From positions 496,001 through 560,000 of the forward strand of contig JBBPHT010000009.1 in NCBI GenBank assembly GCA_038021145.1: DNA of 64,000 bases, read 5' to 3'. This document shows positions 57,050-64,000 of the stretch, in pieces (position 1 is the stretch's first letter; every line of letters starts with the position of its first letter). The notes under the pieces are model-generated. The model was not told the origin of the DNA and did no database searches. It was given only the letters and a program-made list of their open reading frames with translations. The position numbers and the translations under genes are program-made. The DNA is from Phyllosticta citriasiana. Lineage: Eukaryota > Ascomycota > Dothideomycetes > Botryosphaeriales > Phyllostictaceae.

Positions 57050-58349
57050 ATGAATTCTCACCCCGTTGCCACAAGCACCTCGAGAGCTCTCGCTGTCGGG
57101 CTTGCCGACTCGGATGATTGTGCGTCTGACTCTTCCTGCGAGTTTCTTCTCAAGAGGCCCGATCCAGAATACACTTCGGACTACAAGCGTCACGGCAAGG
57201 CCTGGGACGTGAAGGAGGATAGAGAGGTACTCCCCGTCTCCAGCCAAGCCTTCGATGTCCAAGACGTCCCTGCTCCGCCGCCTGGCGCAGATCACTGCAT
57301 CTGCGGCGACAAGGTCGGAGGAGTCAGGACTGCTAAGAAGACGAAAGATGGCTCCAGGAAAGGTTGCCCCGTCTTCAGCCAGAAGCAAGGTAAGTCTTGT
57401 CTCTTTCCGTGTTTCGAACGAAGCTCAATGGCCACCAGGCGCATACATCGTCGAGAACGCGCCCGAGCTCTCCAACCCGTTCAAGTCTCTCGACCTGACG
57501 GACGCTGCCGCAAAGCCAGATGCGCGCAAGCGTGAGACGCAGGGTTGGGCGCCATGCTACTTCACGGTCCAGGATTACATGGACAACGGCTACAAGATAC
57601 CACCGCTCAGCTACGAGCGCAGTGTCCCGGAATGCGCCCACTTCCCCATCACCGAGGCCTTGAACGACATCAAGCTGACTTTCAAGACGGGCGGCCGCTT
57701 TGTCAAGCTGCCCAACGGCCAAGTCTACGACCAGGCAAGGCTGCTGTGCTTGATTGCCGTCAACCGGGACCAGGAAATCGGCAAGGGTAGAATCAAGACC
57801 AAGACCCAGGGCCACCGTCGCATGAACGTTCATGCGCCGCCTTCTGACTGGAACGATGCGGGCCAGATTGCCATTCTGAATCGGTGGAAGTGCCAGTTCA
57901 GGTTCCGCAAGACGACTCAGCGCTCTCGTGAATCCCGTTTGCCGTGGACGACCGAACAACTCGACTTCCTGAGGGAGCAATTGCTCAAAGATCCAAATGT
58001 CGGTCGCAAGGAGCTTACGAAATGTGTCAACGACGAGTTCAACATTTGTAGGTCTCTTCATTCTGTTCACTGTGCCATCACCAGGCGTTTGCGTGGCAGC
58101 GGTCTGCTACCAAGTCCATCCGCAGCGCAGCCGACCATGCAACTCGACATCAGCGAGGATCCAAGTTTCGATGCGGATGACGAGACTGAAAAAAAGGAAG
58201 AAGAAGGTGGCCAGGTGACCAGTACTGCCGATGCGACTTCTGGCACTGACAAGTATGGCGTCGATGACGATGACGGTGATGACGACCAGCCGTGTGTGCT
58301 GACCAACGGAGCCTCCCAAGGCTACGACAGCGACTGCTCATCTGCTTAG
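57050..58349 (+). CDS. Myb/SANT-like paralogue 2 of a tandem array
   Basis: Exons 57050-57389 and 57439-58349, 416 residues. The 49-nt intron rebuilds a Gly codon before AYIVENAPEL. The N-terminus is Ser/Asp-rich. The middle contains YFTVQDYMDNGYKIPPLSYE and KLPNGQVYDQARLLCLIAVN. The shared domain follows: DWNDAGQIAILNRWKCQFRF, a basic spacer, PWTTEQLDFLREQLLKDP, and a last helix CRSLHSVHCAITRRLRGSG. The tail is acidic (DDDDGDDDQP). Predicted nuclear, DNA-binding by inference. It shows the W..N-x-W....[WN]T-x-E-x3-[FW]LR signature of its neighbours. Best preserved member of the three. Confidence 0.75.
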
Positions 58350-59159
58350 ACGAGCTCAGCTCAAGTCCACTTTCGTTACGCTTCTTCAAGTCGACGAGCG
58401 GAAGAATTCGTACACTTGGCAACATGGCAGGTCGCAACGCACGAATGCTCCTTGTTTGCTTCTCAGCCTTTGGGTCTCTTCTCTGTGCGTCTGACACATT
58501 CTTTAGCACAATACCCAAGCTCTTCGAGTTCTCCCTCTTGACGGCTTGCCTTTTTTTTCTCTTCAATCCCCACCTGATAGAAAGTCCCCGCCGCACAAGT
58601 CCAAGTCCGGCTGGATTGGAAACAGAGCCAGGATCAGGGTTATAGCTGCATACGTCGGGGCGGCCCGCCGCGGAACATGGTTCTAACCAGGAAAGGTACT
58701 CATGATGCGATGCAGAGCCGAGCGAAGATCTAGCTGTAGATACCTTACCTTAGCCTGCAAACAGTAGAATCAGACGCTCCAACATGTCCGTCGTAACTGC
58801 CTGATCCATGGCACCATTGAAGTCTACTGAGCAGGTCTTGGCGACTTCATGATTGACTACTGCGAGGATGACTCTTGACATCGTGAAATTTGTTCGGGCA
58901 GCGAGAACATGTGAGAGCAGTCGCAAACCACAACACCACGCCAATCCTCTCGTGGTATGGATAATGAAACATCTTCCAAAACACGGAACAGACCGCGACC
59001 GCGGGCGATATCCATACCGGTTTTTGTTTCAAAGCACACGCTATCGTTATCGCATCGATACAGGCGGACGGAGCTTGTTGACGTGCACCATATTTATCAC
59101 AACGCCGCGGAAGTGACAGGCTTACCGAATGTACCACCAGTCCTGGAACCAGCATAACG
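58350..59159. other. Intergenic, 0.8 kb
   Basis: Between paralogues 2 and 3. No features beyond short family-less frames. Confidence 0.5.
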
Positions 59160-59891
59160 ATGGAGACCTCCTCTGAATCGGACAGCAGCTTGTCTGCCTT
59201 GTCTTCCTCATCTTCCTCGTCTTACTCATCTTCCTCGTCTTCCTCGTCTCCCTCATCTTCCTCGTCTTTCTTGTCTTCCTTATCTTCCTTGTCTTCTTCG
59301 TCTTCGCCGTCAAGCGAGGAGGAATTTCTCACCGGAAACGACGACTTCAAGCTCTTACAGAAGTTGCGATTCTTCGTGGCCGGCCAGCGGATCTGCTGCA
59401 CCGAAGACGGCGAACACGTGGACCAGATGGACATGTTGACGATGCGCTGGACGGAAAACGGCCGGGAGGACGTCCAGGTCCGCCAAAACTGGGCCTTGAA
59501 CCCGCCTCGCCGTAAATGCCGTTTCTGCAAAATAATCAGCAGGGCTTGTGAAACGAGGGGCCATCATCAGCCGGGCCCGATCTTGTGGTGGGACCCGAAG
59601 ACCATCAGCGGGTTCAACGCCTGGATCTATCAGTTTCTCAGGAACAAAGGTGTTAATCGGCGGTGCGAAAACACGAAGGAGGAGAAAGACTTTTTGCGGC
59701 AGGCACTTGAATCGCGGCAGAGATCGGAGCCGAAGCAGCTCATTCCGTAGGAATTTGTTCAGAAGACGACGACGGACTTCAACTCGCATTTTGAAGACCA
59801 GGTTGTGAAAGGCGTGTCGCGTCCGTCCAGACCTCCGAAGGCAATTAAATCGGCGCTCAGAAGGCTGAAGATCGAAAGGGACCATCAATGA
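59160..59891 (+). pseudogene. Myb/SANT-like paralogue 3, interrupted by an in-frame TAG
   Basis: From ATG 59160 the frame codes a Ser-rich N-terminus (TCTTCCTCG repeats), then KLLQKLRFFVAGQRICC, a Cys pair CRFC, and the shared domain ILWWDPKTISGFNAWIYQFL, NTKEEKDFLRQALESR, KQLIP, to TAG 59748-59750 (196 residues). The same frame continues without another stop for 46 codons: EFVQKTTTDFNSHFEDQ, GVSRPSRPPKAIKSALRR, ending TGA 59889-59891. The continuation completes the Myb-like helices seen in the neighbours, so the TAG truncates the domain. A single CAG-to-TAG change would explain it. A truncated but expressed protein, stop read-through, or a sequence error remain possible. No intron can remove the TAG. 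Confidence 0.68.
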
Positions 59892-60774
59892 CTTCTTCAA
59901 CAAGACTTTTGGTATGATTGCAACGCCGAAGTCGCCTTGTCATTCACTTAGGACAGAGCATATGGAAGGAACCCTTGGTCAGAGGCCGGTATGTTGGACC
60001 ATTTGGAGAGGTTGCACAAGCTGACCACGGTGAGATGTCGGCAACAGACTTGGCACATTGCTCTGGCCAGAATTTCTCCTGCTCTCAGCCTGGATCAGAG
60101 AAGGAAAGGACAGGTTGACCGTCCTGGAACGGAGGAGAAAACTTGTACCAAATCGAGGGGAAGGAGCGAGACTCTTGACGGACTCGGGAAGAGCAACCAG
60201 TGGCCTGGTACAAGCGCTACGGGGGGCCGGTTTTCTTGGAGACTGCTGTTGACGGAATGCACAGTGGAAAGGTGTGGCATGGACGTTGAAGCTAGAGACA
60301 AAAGGCTGACGAACCATGCTGTCTCGGCTTCTCAATGGAAATGGAAATGAAACCAGATCGTCAATATCTATTGTGTGAAGCAGGACCAAGCGTATTCCAA
60401 TTTCGCATAGGGGCTGGCGCTGGCCAACGGATGCCTCGTTGCTCTCCCAAAAAAGCAGAAGATGAAGGTCAAGTTACGAAGGCCCAATTTCGGATATTCA
60501 CGGACGACAGAGGGGAGATGGGCTGGTGACAGTCGAATTGGAGGTTGGCAATGAAGGAGTGAGGTTGAGAGCGGACGGGAAGACGGTAAGGTAGCCGAGC
60601 AAATGACGCCACGCCAAGCCACAGGGCGAATGGATGGATGTGTGGACGGATCCCCCTGGCAGACCCTGTCGCTGCCGCCTTAACTCCGATTCGTCCTGAG
60701 CGAATGACAAAAGTGTACCCGGACGGTGCCTCTCCTCCTCCATCCACCTCCACCAACCACCAAGCCATCCAGCC
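59892..60774. other. Intergenic, 0.88 kb
   Basis: No gene seen. The last 100 bases upstream of 60775 are C-rich (CTCCTCCTCCATCCACCTCC), a typical fungal leader. Confidence 0.5.
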
Positions 60775-62013
60775 ATGCGGAGTGCTTCTGTCGTCGCCGG
60801 CGCCCTCGCGCTCGCGGGCCCTGCGCTTGCTGCCGTTCCTGAACCTCTCATCGACCCCCACGAGCAACGCCCTCTCGACCAGGTCCCCATCCGCGTCTCT
60901 TCCCACGGCAACAACGGCTTCACCCACATCCAGTTCCCCATTACCTGCTCGCAATGCTTTCCGGAAGATTCGCAGAAGCCGAAAAAGTTTGTTGATGGCC
61001 TCCTCGAGTTCGACGTCCGCATCACACGCCAATTGGGCCTTGACGGAGAGAATGGCGCCCAAATCAACGGTTACACTGTCCTCGACGACGACCTGCCTGT
61101 CATCTCGACTGAGGAGGCGGGCATAAGAGGAGGAAAGGAGGTTGCAGGCGGCAATATCCTCAGCGCGGTGCGGCTATTTTCTCCATCGCGCTACAACAGC
61201 GACGGAAAGTTGCTCGACGCTGCAAACTACGAGCCCGAGGTCGTCGGCTTGAAGGGCAGCATCAGCATCGACACACTCGTCAAGAACAGCACGCACAACG
61301 TCAAGGGGGTCGTCTACAACATCACTTCGTTGGAAGGACCTGCCGGACCCATCACCCCGGCCGAACCAGCAGGCTTCCGCCTCAGCTACTCACGCCGCCC
61401 GACCAACAGCATCCTGCGTATCCAGCAGGGCACCGTCAGCGCTGAGGAGGGCTATCCATTTGAAAATGCCGAAGAATGGATCCACCCGGGCGAACAGAAG
61501 CACTTTACGTGGGCGCCGCAGGGGCTGGACTGGATCAACAAGGCGCACGACCGCTACGCCGGCTGGGACCCGTACTTTGTGACGTGCAAGACAACGGCAT
61601 GCCGCGTCAACAAGATCCACACCAAGCTAAGCTCGGCCTACGACGAGTGCCTCGAGCGCTGGCAGCACCCGGAAAACTTCCTCGACGCCAAGTTCCCGCC
61701 GCAGTGCCATGCCTACCTCGTCCCGCACCACGCCAAGAACAACATCATGCTAGTCGGCGCGGGCGTCGCCGGTCTGCTGTCGACGCTGCTGCGCATGCGC
61801 CTCGGCGCGCAAAAGGACAAGGTCGAGAAGCAGAAGAAGCAAAAGGAGCTGGACGAGAAGTTGCTCGAGCAGCTCGAGGACGACGCCGTCGCGTACCTCA
61901 TGAACGTCGAGGGCAAGAATGTCAGCAAGGCGACGGCCGAGGCCAACTTTGACACGCTCGAGATTGACGGCACGACCGAGACTGACAAGGAGGGATTGAA
62001 GCAGAGGAAGTAG
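60775..62013 (+). CDS. Secretory-pathway single-pass membrane protein, 412 residues
   Basis: One exon from ATG 60775 to TAG 62011-62013. Residues 1-20 form a signal peptide (MRSASVVAGALALAGPALAA). The lumenal part has two N-glycosylation sequons (NST, NIT), ITCSQCFP and several paired Cys (CKTTAC). One membrane helix lies at about 323-342 (IMLVGAGVAGLLSTLLRM). A charged cytosolic tail follows (KVEKQKKQKELDEKLLEQLE). Topology is type I, as for ER/Golgi membrane proteins. Gene size, single exon and C-rich leader suggest steady expression. I recognise it only as a conserved fungal protein of unknown role; no catalytic motif is visible. Confidence 0.8.
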   Translation: MRSASVVAGALALAGPALAAVPEPLIDPHEQRPLDQVPIRVSSHGNNGFTHIQFPITCSQCFPEDSQKPKKFVDGLLEFDVRITRQLGLDGENGAQINGYTVLDDDLPVISTEEAGIRGGKEVAGGNILSAVRLFSPSRYNSDGKLLDAANYEPEVVGLKGSISIDTLVKNSTHNVKGVVYNITSLEGPAGPITPAEPAGFRLSYSRRPTNSILRIQQGTVSAEEGYPFENAEEWIHPGEQKHFTWAPQGLDWINKAHDRYAGWDPYFVTCKTTACRVNKIHTKLSSAYDECLERWQHPENFLDAKFPPQCHAYLVPHHAKNNIMLVGAGVAGLLSTLLRMRLGAQKDKVEKQKKQKELDEKLLEQLEDDAVAYLMNVEGKNVSKATAEANFDTLEIDGTTETDKEGLKQRK

Positions 62014-63032
62014 ACTTCTTGTATCCTTTTTTCCTTTCTTTTTGTCTCTTGCCTGGGCGGAAAAAAAGCGTTCAGCGGTGTTTTGATACTGCATCATTTT
62101 GGAGTACTCGTTGTGTAGATGTTTACATTTTGTAATATATTATAGACCGGGAGCATGTCCTTGGTGTTTTGCCAACATTCATCTGGCCCGATCCAGCTGT
62201 CAGCTGGTCCGTCACGCATACCCATCAGCCCACCGACCACCTTTCTACCGCTTACATCCATCCAAGTCAGCCGAAAGCCGGGTTAGGCTGACTGCCCGAC
62301 GACGGCTGACGGCTCGGATCGCCCGTCCGCCCGCCAGGGATGCGGGGGGAAGGGGGCGCCATCCATGGCACACGACGCCGCCGCGCCGTCTGCAGACCCT
62401 CGTTCTCTTCTTCCTGTCTGGTTCGGGTCGGGTTGGGTCCCGCAAGTGGCTAGGGCCGTCTAGCGGGAGCACTTTGGGTAGGGTACCGTCTCCTCGAGTG
62501 TGCGCCTCGAATGTGAGAAAGAGAGAAGAGGCGACAAGAGAGAGGACGCAGTGCAGTGTGAAGGCGGGCGAGTAGATGTAGGCGGCTGACTGAGGTACGG
62601 TAGGTATGGTGGGTAGCGAAAGGAGCAGCACCCGACACCGCCGTCGCAGCAGTGGCTGCATCTGCTGCGTCGGAGGGCCGGTCTGCATGCACCTAGGTAC
62701 CTAGGTAATCCGACGAACGAGCGGGTGCGCGCGCGCTTGCGGCGGTCGGGCGATCGTCGAGACGGTACGTCTGTAGGTGGCTACTGGTCGCTTCGTCTGA
62801 TCATTATCTTTTTCTTCCCCTTTTTCTCCTTCTTCTATTCCGTTTGTCTCTTCCGACTCGTCACACTTTTTTGACGGCTTTGAGGTTTCGAGGTTTCGAG
62901 TATCGAGTTCTTTGGTTAAGAGGTGGATATTGCGACGCACGACATCGACGACAACGAATCCCAGGGATTGCGATAGACCAACAGACAAACCTCATCTCCA
63001 GTCGTCCGCCACCAACCTACCCAACAACCACA
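62014..63032. other. Intergenic, 1 kb
   Basis: GC-rich spacer with CCTAGGTACCTAGGTA palindromic sequence near 62692-62707 and CT-rich leader-like stretches near 62810-62850. No gene seen. Confidence 0.5.
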
Positions 63033-63677
63033 ATGGCGCGCACCACCACTCCCACCACCGCCTCCCCCTCCTCCCCACCACTCCTCCCGCCCGGCCGCAT
63101 CCTGCTCACCCTCGTCGCGCTGATGACAAGCACAGCCTGCTTCATCGCCGACTGGAACGAATCGCACATCTACAACCACACCTGGCCTGGCCACGCCAAA
63201 TTCCACAACGCGCAAACCATGTCCATGGGCGCCCTGCTCGGCGTCGCCGCGCTGTACTATCTCTACCGCGCCCCGCTGCTGGCTGCGCCGCTTACGACGG
63301 GTGCGCTGCCCCCTACCGCTACGACGTCTAATGCCGCTACCTTCGCGCTGGCGAAGGGCGCCGATGATGATGGCGGCGCGAGGACGGCGGAAGGGGTTGC
63401 GGGTGCGGATGTCGAGGCGACGCTCACTTATCTGCGCAAGGAGGCGGCGAAGCGCGATTTGGGCGTCGTCGTGCTGCTGAATCTGATGTACTGGGTGACG
63501 CAGCTGAGCGCGCATGCGTATCCACATGTGACGGCGTTCGACGCTGTGCCCGGCAGCGCGCGCTTCGGGCCCCACCAGGATGCGCATTTGCAGAAGAAGC
63601 TGGATTTCAGCATGTTTGCTGTTGTGGGAGTGGCGTGGTGGTTGGAGAGGCGCAGGATTGAGAGGGGCGAGTTTTAG
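63033..63677 (+). CDS. Four-helix membrane protein (DUF6640-like)
   Basis: One exon from ATG 63033 (context CACAATGGC) to TAG 63675-63677, 214 residues. Four hydrophobic helices: ILLTLVALMTSTACFIADW, SMGALLGVAALYYLY, VVVLLNLMYWVTQLSA and FSMFAVVGVAWWL. Between helices 1 and 2 is the conserved-looking WNESHIYNHTWPGHAKFHNA, followed by QT. This His/Trp-rich loop resembles what I recall of the DUF6640 family of small membrane proteins; that assignment is from memory and should be taken as tentative. The loop between helices 2 and 3 is Ala/Gly/Asp-rich and variable. Function unknown. Confidence 0.75.
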   Translation: MARTTTPTTASPSSPPLLPPGRILLTLVALMTSTACFIADWNESHIYNHTWPGHAKFHNAQTMSMGALLGVAALYYLYRAPLLAAPLTTGALPPTATTSNAATFALAKGADDDGGARTAEGVAGADVEATLTYLRKEAAKRDLGVVVLLNLMYWVTQLSAHAYPHVTAFDAVPGSARFGPHQDAHLQKKLDFSMFAVVGVAWWLERRRIERGEF

Positions 63678-63919
63678 GTGTGGAGAGGAGGGAGGACGGG
63701 ATGATGGTGACGGGAAGGTTGGGTGGGTGGGTGAAGTTGGAATGTGTGCGTCACTGTCGGACGATTTCACTTGTTTATGAAGGAGAGTTGGTTTGCGTCG
63801 TCAGTTGCAAAAGATCAATTTCATGTTTCCCGAGGGTATCGCCGGACCCAAAAGACGACAGATAGCAAAGCCAGAACACCGTTGCAATGAATGCTGCGCC
63901 GCGCGATGCTACCCATTTT
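63678..63919. other. Convergent intergenic, 0.24 kb
   Basis: Shared 3' region of the membrane-protein gene (plus) and the partial gene at the right edge (minus). Nothing else seen. Confidence 0.5.
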
Positions 63920-64000
63920 TCAGTCGTCAAACCCGTTCCACTCTTCGTCGTCATCTTCTATCTTCTTCGTCTGTTCCCTGACCTTGGAAATCATTTGCTG
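63920..64000 (-). CDS. C-terminus of a minus-strand gene (partial)
   Basis: The minus frame is open from the window edge to TGA at 63922-63920 and encodes 26 residues: SKVREQTKKIEDDDEEWNGF, then DD. The Lys-rich then acidic tail with a Trp looks coding, but too little is present to name a family. The rest lies beyond the window. Confidence 0.45.
   Translation of the reverse strand, partial: QQMISKVREQTKKIEDDDEEWNGFDD

Noticed and set aside
1..64000. tRNA, rRNA or CRISPR features
   Set aside because: No A/B-box pair with a foldable cloverleaf was noticed, no rRNA-like conserved segment, and no spaced direct-repeat array. CRISPR would not be expected in a fungus.

Overview
The window is nuclear DNA of a filamentous ascomycete (Pezizomycotina). 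Genes are broken by short GT-AG introns (mostly 46-60 nt, with CTRAC-like branch points), start contexts look fungal, and the recognisable proteins are fungal orthologues: NADPH-type nitrate and nitrite reductase, BOS1, RAV1, PRMT3 and a GYP5-like TBC protein. A Dothideomycete is my best guess from the lineage-restricted Myb-like families, but the sequence alone does not prove it. All splice models were made by hand from splice sites, reading phase and protein continuity.

Layout. 0-8 kb: the tail of an RGG-rich gene, an F-box/LRR gene, then a Myb-like gene with tandem repeats in its N-terminal half. 8-14 kb: a gene-poor stretch with a degenerate dispersed repeat whose copies differ mostly by C/T and G/A transitions, a small 81-residue gene, and a broken M28 peptidase pseudogene. 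Together they look like a RIP-affected island. 14-21.5 kb: BOS1 (Golgi SNARE), a 363-residue orphan, a possible gene remnant and a six-exon Myb-like gene. 23.3-31.4 kb: the nitrate assimilation core, nitrate reductase followed by nitrite reductase on the same strand, with GATA sites upstream of both and one CTCCGCGG (NirA-type) site upstream of nitrite reductase. No nitrate transporter lies in the window.

31.4-40.9 kb: a low-density region of small, partly decayed genes. It includes two minus-strand genes (36.1-36.9 and 39.1-39.6 kb) that share an alanine-rich exon edge and the intron before it but then diverge, one into a helical tail and the other into a C2H2 finger pair. A duplicated minus-strand fragment lies between them. 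41-52.4 kb: three large conserved genes, all on the minus strand: RAV1 (V-ATPase assembly), PRMT3 (ribosomal-protein arginine methylation) and a TBC RabGAP. 54.4-59.9 kb: three tandem plus-strand paralogues of a fast-evolving Myb/SANT-like family, the third interrupted by an in-frame TAG. 60.8-64 kb: a secretory-pathway single-pass membrane protein, a four-helix membrane protein and the 3' end of a minus-strand gene.

The only clear pathway unit is nitrate to nitrite to ammonium by the two reductases. The most unusual content is the Myb-like expansion (five loci), the mosaic gene pair at 36-40 kb and the RIP-like island at 8-14 kb.
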